64,000 nt of DNA from assembly GCA_963749515.1 (NCBI GenBank), contig CAVVMR010000010.1:186001-250000 (forward strand). Reading direction: 5' to 3'. The DNA comes from Gaiellasilicea sp963749515. GTDB lineage: Bacteria; Actinomycetota; Thermoleophilia; Gaiellales; Gaiellaceae. The position numbers were made by a program, and so were the translations under genes. The notes beneath the pieces are model-generated. The model was not told the DNA's origin. It searched no databases and saw only the letters and a program-made list of their open reading frames with translations. Positions 50,862-57,650 of this stretch are shown in pieces. Position 1 is the stretch's first letter. The number at the start of each line of letters is the position of its first letter.

Positions 50862-50876
50862 GGGTACCCTGTACCC
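50862..50876. promoter_or_regulatory. Palindrome in the uvrB-DUF1360 intergenic region
   Basis: GGGTAC-CCT-GTACCC fills almost all of the 18 nt between the two divergent start codons. It supplies TACCCT (50865-50870) 8 nt before ATG 50879 and TACAGG on the other strand 7 nt before GTG 50860. TTGACT at 50845-50850 is a possible -35 for uvrB, though the spacer is short. Confidence 0.5.
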
Positions 50877-50878
50877 AG

Positions 50879-52888
50879 ATGGCGGATCTCAAGACATCGG
50901 CCTCGTACGTCCCCACGGGCGACCAGCCGCGGGCGATCGAGGAGATCGCGCGGTCGCTCCAGGGGGGCGAGCGTTACCAGACGCTGCTCGGCGCGACCGG
51001 CACCGGCAAGACCGCGACGATGGCCTGGATCATCGAGAAGCTGCAGAAGCCGGCGCTCGTGATCGCGCACAACAAGACGCTCGCCGCCCAGCTCTGCAAC
51101 GAGTTTCGGGAGTTCTTCCCGCACAACGCCGTCGAGTACTTCGTCTCCTACTACGACTACTACCAGCCCGAGGCGTACGTCCCGCAGGCCGATCTCTACA
51201 TCGAGAAGGACAGCTCGCGGAACGACGACATCGACCGGCTCCGCCACGCTGCCACCTCGAACCTCCTCCAGCGCCGCGACACGGTGATTGTCGCCTCGGT
51301 GTCCTGCATCTACGGCCTCGGCTCGCCCGAGGAGTACGAGAAGCGCGTCGTCTTCCTCACGGTCGGCGAGGAGACGGACCGCGACGTGATGCTGCGGAAG
51401 CTGATCGACATCCAGTACGTCCGCAACGACACCTTGCTCGGCCGCGGACGCTTCCGTGTCAAGGGCGACGTGATCGAGATCCAGCCGGCGTATGCCGAGA
51501 CCGCCTACCGGATCTCGATGTTCGGCGACGAGGTGGAGCAGATCACGCACTTCGATCCGCTCACCGGCGAGGTGTTCGCGAAGCTCGACACGATCACCGT
51601 CTTCCCGGCGACGCAGTACGTCACCTCGAAGCCGACGATCGAGCGCGCGCAGGACGAGATCCGGCACGAGCTGGAGCAGCAGGTGACGCTCTTCGAGAGC
51701 CAGGGCCGGATGCTCGAGGCTCACCGGATCCGGCAGCGCACCGAGTACGACATGGAGATGATGCGCGAGCTCGGCTTCTGCAACGGGATCGAGAACTACT
51801 CGCGGATCCTCGACGGGCGGCCGGCGGGCTCGGCGCCGCACACGCTCCTCGACTACTTCCCCTCCGACTACGTCGTCTTCGTCGACGAGTCGCACCAGAC
51901 CGTCCCGCAGATCGGCGGCATGTACGAGGGCGACCGCTCGCGCAAGCAGACGCTCGTCGACCACGGCTTCCGGCTCCCGTCCGCGCTCGACAACCGGCCG
52001 CTCCGGTTCGACGAGTTCCTGGAGAAGGTGAACCAGCTCGTCTTCGTCTCGGCAACGCCGGGCGCGTTCGAGCTCCGCCACTCGACCGTCGTCGCAGAGC
52101 AGCTGATCCGCCCGACCTACCTCGTCGACCCCGAGGTCGAGCTGCGGCCGACGAAGAACCAGATCGACGATCTCCTGAACGAGATTCGCAAGCGTGAGGA
52201 GGCGGGCGAGCGCGTGCTCGTGACGACGCTGACGAAGAAGATGTCCGAGGACCTGACCGACTACCTGCTCGAGGCCGGCGTCCGCGCGCGCTATCTGCAC
52301 TCCGAGATCGACACGCTGGAGCGGATCCAGATCATCCGTGAGCTGCGCCTCGGCGAGTACGACGTGCTCGTGGGGATCAACCTGCTGCGCGAGGGGCTCG
52401 ACCTCCCCGAGGTGTCGCTCGTGGCGATCCTCGACGCCGACAAGGAGGGCTTCCTCCGTGGCAAGACGGCGCTCGTGCAGACGATCGGCCGAGCCGCGCG
52501 GAACCTCAACGGCCGCGTCCTCCTCTACGCGGACAAGATGACCGAGGCGATCAAGGGTGCGATGGACGAGACCGAGCGCCGGCGCAACGTCCAGCTCGCG
52601 TACAACGAGGAGCACGGGACGACGCCGATCTCGATCGTCAAGGGAGTCTCCGACATCGCCGAGTTCCTGTCGCTCGAGAACCCGAACGTGCCCGGCCGCC
52701 GGCGGCGCGGTGCGAGGGCCGACGTCGAGGGTCTGTCGCGCGAGGAGCTCGAGAAGCTCGCCGTCACGCTCGAGGAGGAGATGTTCGTCGCTGCCGAGGA
52801 GCTCCGTTTCGAGTACGCGGCGAAGCTGCGGGACGAGATCAAGGAGCTGCGCCGGGAGCTGCTCGCTCTGGCGGAGCCCGTTACCTAG
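50879..52888 (+). CDS. uvrB: Excinuclease ABC subunit B
   Basis: A 669-residue UvrB, the damage-verifying helicase-like subunit of nucleotide excision repair. Walker A LLGATGTGKTATMAW at about 36-50, the beta-hairpin YYDYYQPEAYVP, DESHQTVPQIGGMYEGDRSR (in parts), QTIGRAARN and the C-terminal UvrC-binding UVR motif (LEEEMFVAAEELRFEYAAKLRDEI in parts) are present. No LexA box precedes it. Confidence 0.96.
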   Translation: MADLKTSASYVPTGDQPRAIEEIARSLQGGERYQTLLGATGTGKTATMAWIIEKLQKPALVIAHNKTLAAQLCNEFREFFPHNAVEYFVSYYDYYQPEAYVPQADLYIEKDSSRNDDIDRLRHAATSNLLQRRDTVIVASVSCIYGLGSPEEYEKRVVFLTVGEETDRDVMLRKLIDIQYVRNDTLLGRGRFRVKGDVIEIQPAYAETAYRISMFGDEVEQITHFDPLTGEVFAKLDTITVFPATQYVTSKPTIERAQDEIRHELEQQVTLFESQGRMLEAHRIRQRTEYDMEMMRELGFCNGIENYSRILDGRPAGSAPHTLLDYFPSDYVVFVDESHQTVPQIGGMYEGDRSRKQTLVDHGFRLPSALDNRPLRFDEFLEKVNQLVFVSATPGAFELRHSTVVAEQLIRPTYLVDPEVELRPTKNQIDDLLNEIRKREEAGERVLVTTLTKKMSEDLTDYLLEAGVRARYLHSEIDTLERIQIIRELRLGEYDVLVGINLLREGLDLPEVSLVAILDADKEGFLRGKTALVQTIGRAARNLNGRVLLYADKMTEAIKGAMDETERRRNVQLAYNEEHGTTPISIVKGVSDIAEFLSLENPNVPGRRRRGARADVEGLSREELEKLAVTLEEEMFVAAEELRFEYAAKLRDEIKELRRELLALAEPVT

Positions 52889-52899
52889 GAGGTCAACCC

Positions 52900-53166
52900 A
52901 TGTGTCGGAACATCCGTGTGCTGCACAACTTCGAGCCCGCCGCGACGCCGGAGGAAATCGAGGCGGCCGCCCTGCAGTACGTTCGCAAGATCAGCGGTGC
53001 GTCGAAGCCGTCCAAGGCCAACGAAGCAGCGTTCGAGCGCGCCGTCGCCGAGGTCACCGATGTGTCGAAGCGCCTGCTCGCGTCGCTCGTCACCAACGCC
53101 GCACCGCGCGACCGTGAGGTCGAGGCGGAGAAGGCGAGAGCTCGCGCCGCAGCACGGTTCGCGTAG
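52900..53166 (+). CDS. DUF2277 family protein
   Basis: An 88-residue DUF2277 protein of unknown function. MCRNIRVLHNFEP, EIEAAALQYVRKISG and the C-terminal REVEAEKARARA pattern are characteristic. GGAGG lies 9 nt before the ATG. It follows uvrB by 11 nt and is probably co-transcribed. Soluble, helical. Confidence 0.85.
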   Translation: MCRNIRVLHNFEPAATPEEIEAAALQYVRKISGASKPSKANEAAFERAVAEVTDVSKRLLASLVTNAAPRDREVEAEKARARAAARFA

Positions 53167-53179
53167 CGGTCGCTTCGAC

Positions 53180-53185
53180 TAGAGT
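53180..53185 (+). promoter_or_regulatory. -10 hexamer before the first GlsB-like gene
   Basis: TAGAGT, 6 nt before ATG 53192; no ribosome site. Confidence 0.4.
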
Positions 53186-53191
53186 CGCGCG

Positions 53192-53488
53192 ATGCTCGGC
53201 GCGCTGCTCACCCTGCTCGTCTCCGGCCTGATCATCGGCCTGCTCGCGCGCTTCGCCGTCCCCGGCAAGGACCCCCTCAAGCTCTGGCAGACGATCGTGC
53301 TCGGCGTCAGCGGCTCGCTGCTCGGCGGCCTTGTCGCCAGCCTCGTCGGCGTCATCGACGGTGACGACACGATCACGGCTAACGAGGCGTTCGCGTCGCT
53401 CGCCTTCTCGCTGGGCGGCGCCATCGTGCTGTTGATCCTCTACCGCACGTTCGTGCAGAAGCGGCCCATCATCGGCCCGGACGTCTAG
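53192..53488 (+). CDS. GlsB/YeaQ/YmgE-like small membrane protein 1
   Basis: A 98-residue protein of the transglycosylase-associated (GlsB/YeaQ/YmgE) family, three hydrophobic helices: LTLLVSGLIIGLLARFAVPG, TIVLGVSGSLLGGLVAS and SLAFSLGGAIVLLILYRTF. A second member is at 55138. The function is poorly known; members are often stress-induced. It is divergent in sequence from its neighbour copy, so the pair is not a recent duplicate. Confidence 0.72.
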   Translation: MLGALLTLLVSGLIIGLLARFAVPGKDPLKLWQTIVLGVSGSLLGGLVASLVGVIDGDDTITANEAFASLAFSLGGAIVLLILYRTFVQKRPIIGPDV

Positions 53489-53509
53489 CGAACGTTCAGT
53501 CCAGCCTGC

Positions 53510-55003
53510 CTAGGCGGCGGCGAGGGCTCCCAGCTTCTCCTTCAGATAGCGGACGTACGGCGCCGCGTCGATCGGGCCGCCCACGACCCGCTCGAGCGTC
53601 TCCTGCGGCGTGAACTTCCGCCCGAGGACGTACAGCCGGTCGCGCAGCCACTCGTGCAGCTGCCCGAACTCCCCCTGCTCGAACTGATCGGTGAGGTCGG
53701 GGATCTCGGACAGCACCTTCTCCCAGATCTGCACGGAGACGATGTTCCCGAGCGAGTACGTCGGGAAGTACCCGAAGCCGCCGCCCGACCAGTGGACGTC
53801 CTGGAGGACGCCGAGCGTGTCGTTCGGCACGGGGATCCCGAGGTACTCCTCGAAGCGCGCGTTCCAGACCGCCGGCAGCTCCTTCAGGTCGATCGTGCCG
53901 GCCATGATCTCCTGCTCGAGCTCGAAGCGGAGGATGATGTGCAGATTGTACGTCGCCTCGTCGGCGTCGACGCGGATGTACGAGGGCTTCACCCGGTTGA
54001 TGGCGCGGTAGAAGCGCTCCTGGTCGACGTCGCCGACCGCTTCCGGGAACGCCTCCTGGAACGAGGGGTAGAAGTGGTTCCAGAAGGGCCGGCTGCGGCC
54101 GACGATGTTCTCCCACATCCGGCTCTGCGACTCGTGCAGCGCCGAGGAGACGCCGTGGCAGAGCGGCGTGCGCTCCAGCGACTGCGAGACGCCGTGCTCG
54201 TAGAGCCCGTGGCCGCACTCGTGCATCGCCGTGAAGATCGACGTGATGTCGTCCTCCTTGTAGCGCGTCGTCAGCCGGATGTCCTGCGTTCCGGAGCTCG
54301 CCGCGAACGGGTGCACCGTGAGATCGAGCCGGGCGAACGACTCGTCGAAGCCGAACCGCTCGATGATCTTCACGGAGTAGTCGCTCTGCGCGTCGATCGG
54401 CCAGGGGCCGTCCATGAACGCGTCGTCGCCGTCGACCGAGCCGATGTCGGCGATCAGCGGCACGAGCTCTGTCTTCAGGTCGTCGAAGACCTGGCGGACC
54501 TCTGCCGTCTTCATCCCGGGCTCGTAGTCGTCGAGGAGGACGTCGTACGGGTCGTCGTAGCCCTCGAAGCAGTCCACGTAGCGGCGCTTCAGCTCGACAG
54601 CGCGCTCGAGGTGGGGGAGGAAGAGCTCGTAGTCGTTCTCGGCCCGCGCCTTCGCCCAGACATCGTGAGCCTCGGCGCCTGCGCCGACCATCTCGGCGGC
54701 GAGCTCCGCCGGGACCCGGTGGGCCTTCTCCCAGTCGCGGCGCGTCGTGCGGATCAGGCTCGCGTCGTCGGAGTCGTAGTCGAGCTCCTGCTCGTGCCCT
54801 GCGAGAGCCTCGAGCAGCGACCCGATCTCGTCCGAGATGAACTTCTCGTGTGCGATCCGGTCGAGGGTCGTGAGCTGGGCGCCGCGCACGGGTCCGCCGC
54901 CCGGCGGCATCATCACGGTCTGATCCCAGAAGAGGATCTCCTGCGCGCGCCGCAGGTCGTGGATCTCGGCCAGGCGTGACTTCAGGTCGGCGAGCTGCTC
55001 CAT
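53510..55003 (-). CDS. Carboxypeptidase Taq (M32) metallopeptidase
   Basis: A 497-residue M32 carboxypeptidase. The zinc motif is HECGHGLYE (HEXXH) at about 255-259, with AMHECGHG typical of the family. The opening LAEIHDLRRAQEILFWDQTVMMPPGG (in parts) and VSSALHESQSRMWENIVGRS carry other conserved residues, including the downstream Glu ligand. It removes C-terminal residues in the cytoplasm. ATG 55003 has GAGGAGAG upstream. A 20-nt gap separates it from the convergent GlsB gene. Confidence 0.94.
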   Translation of the reverse strand: MEQLADLKSRLAEIHDLRRAQEILFWDQTVMMPPGGGPVRGAQLTTLDRIAHEKFISDEIGSLLEALAGHEQELDYDSDDASLIRTTRRDWEKAHRVPAELAAEMVGAGAEAHDVWAKARAENDYELFLPHLERAVELKRRYVDCFEGYDDPYDVLLDDYEPGMKTAEVRQVFDDLKTELVPLIADIGSVDGDDAFMDGPWPIDAQSDYSVKIIERFGFDESFARLDLTVHPFAASSGTQDIRLTTRYKEDDITSIFTAMHECGHGLYEHGVSQSLERTPLCHGVSSALHESQSRMWENIVGRSRPFWNHFYPSFQEAFPEAVGDVDQERFYRAINRVKPSYIRVDADEATYNLHIILRFELEQEIMAGTIDLKELPAVWNARFEEYLGIPVPNDTLGVLQDVHWSGGGFGYFPTYSLGNIVSVQIWEKVLSEIPDLTDQFEQGEFGQLHEWLRDRLYVLGRKFTPQETLERVVGGPIDAAPYVRYLKEKLGALAAA

Positions 55004-55137
55004 CGTCTCTCTCCTCGGAATCGGGTTCGGCCGGGACTCTAGCGCCGGTGAGGAGGCGCGGGTTGCGGTTTGCCGCCCGGCTCGCGCGGGGATCTACGGA
55101 GTCGCACGTCTCAACAACAAACCTGGGGGTCAGTTAC

Positions 55138-55416
55138 ATGGGAATCATCGCTTTCATCATTCTGGGGGCGCTCGCTGGTGCGATTGCGAAGGCGCTCCTG
55201 CCCGGCGACGATCCGGGCGGGTTCATCATCACCACGATCATCGGGATCGTCGGCGCGATCATCGGCGGCTTCCTCGCCGGTGCGCTCTTCAACGCCGACC
55301 CGATGGACGAGTTCTTCGACATCAGCACGTGGCTGACGGCGATCGTCGGCTCGATCGTCCTGCTGGTGATCTACCGCGCCATCGCCGGCCGCGGCAACCG
55401 CGGCGCGACCGTCTAG
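55138..55416 (+). CDS. GlsB/YeaQ/YmgE-like small membrane protein 2
   Basis: A 92-residue membrane protein with three hydrophobic helices (IIAFIILGALAGAIAKALLPG, FIITTIIGIVGAIIGGFLAGALF in parts, and WLTAIVGSIVLLVIYRA). The GDDPGGF loop is typical of the family. ATG 55138 follows TGGGGGT; the frame is open upstream without support. The stop overlaps the convergent phosphoesterase stop (CTAG). Confidence 0.85.
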   Translation: MGIIAFIILGALAGAIAKALLPGDDPGGFIITTIIGIVGAIIGGFLAGALFNADPMDEFFDISTWLTAIVGSIVLLVIYRAIAGRGNRGATV

Positions 55417-56237
55417 CGCGACTCGAAGGCAAGAGGCTCACGGCCGCGCGGGAACATCCGCACGGCCGTGAGCCCCCAACCGTCCTCGCGCCAGATGTAC
55501 GTCTGGATGCGGAGCGCGCTCTCGTGGATCTCGTAGAGGTGGAGCCCGCGCGCCTCGCCGCGCCGGTTCGGACGCGGCTGGCCGAAGCCGGGAGCGATAG
55601 AGACGACGACGGCGCGCTCGCCGCCGGGCGCCGCGAGCTCGAACTCGCGCCGTTCGGCGATCGTGCTCTGGTGGATATGGCCCGCCAGGACGAGGTCGGC
55701 GCCTGCCTCGACGAGCCCGGCGAGGACGCGGTTTCGCTTCGCGACCGGCTTCTTGCGCGAGCGCCACGGGGGGCCGAGGAGGTGGTGGTGCAGGGCGACG
55801 ATCCGGTACGCGCCCTCCGGTACCTCTCGCAGGACCTCAGCAGCGCGCCGCACCTGCTCGTCGCGCACGCGGCCCGACTGGTGCCGCCACGGCCGGACCG
55901 AGTTCAGGCCGACGACGACGAGCTCGTCCGAGCGGTAGACCGGCTCGGTCGTCTCCCACAGCCGCTCGAACTCCTGCCACGGCCGGGTGAACCGGCGCGG
56001 AAACGTGTAGGGGATGTCGTGGTTGCCGGGGATCGTCAGCAGCGGCAGCTCGAGGTTGCGGAGGAACGACGACGCCTTCTCGTGCTGGCTCCGCAGCCCG
56101 CGGTGGGTCAGATCGCCGCTCGCGATCACGAGGTCGGGTTGAGCCTCCTCGATCAGCCTGCCAAGCGCCTCGATCGACTCCGGACGCTCGTTTCTGCCGA
56201 AATGCAGGTCGGAAAGGTGGAGAACACGTGTCGGCAC
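55413..56237 (-). CDS. Calcineurin-like metallophosphoesterase
   Basis: A 274-residue two-metal phosphoesterase of the CpdA/Icc-like group. The metal motifs are HLSDLHFG (7-14), SGDLTHRG, PGNHD, HHHLLG and GHIHQS, in the expected order. Likely substrates are cyclic nucleotides or other phosphodiesters. GTG 56237 is the start. Confidence 0.92.
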   Translation of the reverse strand: MPTRVLHLSDLHFGRNERPESIEALGRLIEEAQPDLVIASGDLTHRGLRSQHEKASSFLRNLELPLLTIPGNHDIPYTFPRRFTRPWQEFERLWETTEPVYRSDELVVVGLNSVRPWRHQSGRVRDEQVRRAAEVLREVPEGAYRIVALHHHLLGPPWRSRKKPVAKRNRVLAGLVEAGADLVLAGHIHQSTIAERREFELAAPGGERAVVVSIAPGFGQPRPNRRGEARGLHLYEIHESALRIQTYIWREDGWGLTAVRMFPRGREPLAFESR

Positions 56238-56267
56238 AGCCGCTTGAGGCTATACAGTTCTTTCTAG

Positions 56268-56513
56268 ATGGCGGCCGATCCTGAGTCTCCCGAGATCTTC
56301 GACGACCTCTACCTTGGACTGAGGGCCGGAGGCGCACTCCGCAAGCAGCGTCGCGGAGAGCCGCTCACGACCGAGGAGCAGGAGGCGCTCGGCCGCTGGC
56401 AGCGCCTGTCGATCGGACGCAAGGCACTCGCGGTCGGAGCGTTCTCGCTCGGGACCTTCGGCCTCGGCTTCACCCTCGGCGGTCTGATCTTCGGCCGCTG
56501 GCGAAAAGCCTAG
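56268..56513 (+). CDS. Small hypothetical membrane protein
   Basis: An 81-residue protein with a charged N-terminal half (EQEALGRWQRL) and one C-terminal membrane helix (AVGAFSLGTFGLGFTLGGLIFG) ending GRWRKA. No family recognised. It starts 30 nt after the divergent phosphoesterase start and ends in CTAG shared with the AI-2E family gene. Confidence 0.7.
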   Translation: MAADPESPEIFDDLYLGLRAGGALRKQRRGEPLTTEEQEALGRWQRLSIGRKALAVGAFSLGTFGLGFTLGGLIFGRWRKA

Positions 56514-57577
56514 AGCGCAGTCTCGGCGTCCTTGGCGCTGAAGATCACGGCCGGCACGTCCTCCTCGGCCGGATCCTTGTCGCGGACGATCACGTCGATC
56601 AGCGTCGCCACGACCGCCGCGAGCGGGATCGCGAGGATCACCGCGAAGCCGCCGAAGAGCAATCCACATCCTGTGACGGACACGAGGACGACGAGCGGCG
56701 TCAGCCCGACCGCGTCGCCGAGCACGCGCGGGATCACGATGTAGTCCTCGAGGAGTCGGACGATGAGCACCGCCAGGCCTGCGGCGAGTGCGGTTTGCCA
56801 CGACACGGTCAAGCCGACGCCCACGGCGAGCGCCCCGGCGAGGAACGGGCCCACCACCGGAACGATCTCGACGAGGCCCGCGAACGTGCCGATCAGAATC
56901 CAGTACGGGAGCCCGATCGCCCAGAAGGCGAGCGAGAGCACGACTCCGACCAGCACGATCAAGAGCGCCTGGCCGCGGACATAGGCGCCGAGCTTCGCGT
57001 CGATCAGGTTCCACGTGTCGCGCACCTTCTTCCGCCGTCGCCGCGGGAGGAGCGAGCAGAGAAGGTCCTCGGCTCGATCCCGCTCGAAGATCCAGTAGGC
57101 GGCGCTCGCGAGCACGAAGAAGATCCCGAGGGCGACCTCGAAGACGGTCTTCGTCACCTCCAGGGCAGGGTCGACCAGGCTCTCGGTCGTCGGCAGGTCC
57201 TCGAGACGGCGCTGGACGCTCGTGAGGATGTCGTGCTTGATCCCGGTCGAGCTGCGGGCCTGCTCGTCGATGTCCGAGCGGGACTGCGGGAGGCCGCCCA
57301 GGGCGGAGTCCACCTGATCGATCGCGCGCGGCACGACGAGCCACAGGAAGCCCACGATCAGGCCGAGCAGGACGAGATAGTGCAGTGCGATTCCGGCCGC
57401 ACGCGGGAGCCCGTGCCGGCGCAGGCCTTCGACCGTGGGGCGCATCGCGGCGGCGAGGATGAAGGCGAAGAAGAGCAGCGCTGCGAGGAGTCTCAGCTTC
57501 CAGAGCGCGAGCGCCAGCACGACGAGGCTGCCCACGACGAGCGTTGCGATTGCGGCCCGCTTGGCGGTCTCGGCCAT
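56510..57577 (-). CDS. AI-2E family (PerM-like) transporter
   Basis: A 355-residue permease with eight predicted helices. The N-terminal pair (LVVGSLVVLALALWKLRLL), the large amphipathic loop (RAIDQVDSALGGLPQSRSDI, TSVQRRLEDLPT) and the C-terminal GLVEIVPVVGPFLAGALAV plus LEDYIVIPRVLGDAVGLTPLVVLVSV are family marks. The exported solute is unknown. It is divergent from uvrA. Confidence 0.9.
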   Translation of the reverse strand: MAETAKRAAIATLVVGSLVVLALALWKLRLLAALLFFAFILAAAMRPTVEGLRRHGLPRAAGIALHYLVLLGLIVGFLWLVVPRAIDQVDSALGGLPQSRSDIDEQARSSTGIKHDILTSVQRRLEDLPTTESLVDPALEVTKTVFEVALGIFFVLASAAYWIFERDRAEDLLCSLLPRRRRKKVRDTWNLIDAKLGAYVRGQALLIVLVGVVLSLAFWAIGLPYWILIGTFAGLVEIVPVVGPFLAGALAVGVGLTVSWQTALAAGLAVLIVRLLEDYIVIPRVLGDAVGLTPLVVLVSVTGCGLLFGGFAVILAIPLAAVVATLIDVIVRDKDPAEEDVPAVIFSAKDAETAL

Positions 57578-57612
57578 GCGCGAGGATTTCCCCGGCGAGG
57601 GGTTTCCTACCC

Positions 57613-57641
57613 TTTACGAACACATGTTCGCACGCTAGAAT
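57613..57641 (+). promoter_or_regulatory. uvrA promoter
   Basis: TTTACG (57613-57618) and TAGAAT (57636-57641) with a 17-bp spacer; ATG 57651 is 9 nt after the -10. Confidence 0.7.
57617..57630. promoter_or_regulatory. LexA (SOS) box
   Basis: CGAACACATGTTCG, a perfect match to the Gram-positive LexA consensus CGAAC-N4-GTTCG. It lies between the -35 and -10 of uvrA, where LexA would block RNA polymerase until DNA damage. Confidence 0.9.
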
Positions 57642-57650
57642 GGCGCCCAC

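Noticed and set aside
50845..50881. A LexA box at uvrB
   Set aside because: The palindrome is GGGTAC-CCT-GTACCC and lacks the CGAAC and GTTCG half sites.
50861..52615. Extension of the DUF1360 frame through uvrB
   Set aside because: It is the antisense of uvrB, low-complexity Val/Leu/Asp/Arg sequence, typical of GC-rich shadow frames.
53192..55416. The two GlsB-like genes as a recent duplication
   Set aside because: Their sequences differ strongly and they are separated by an unrelated peptidase gene.
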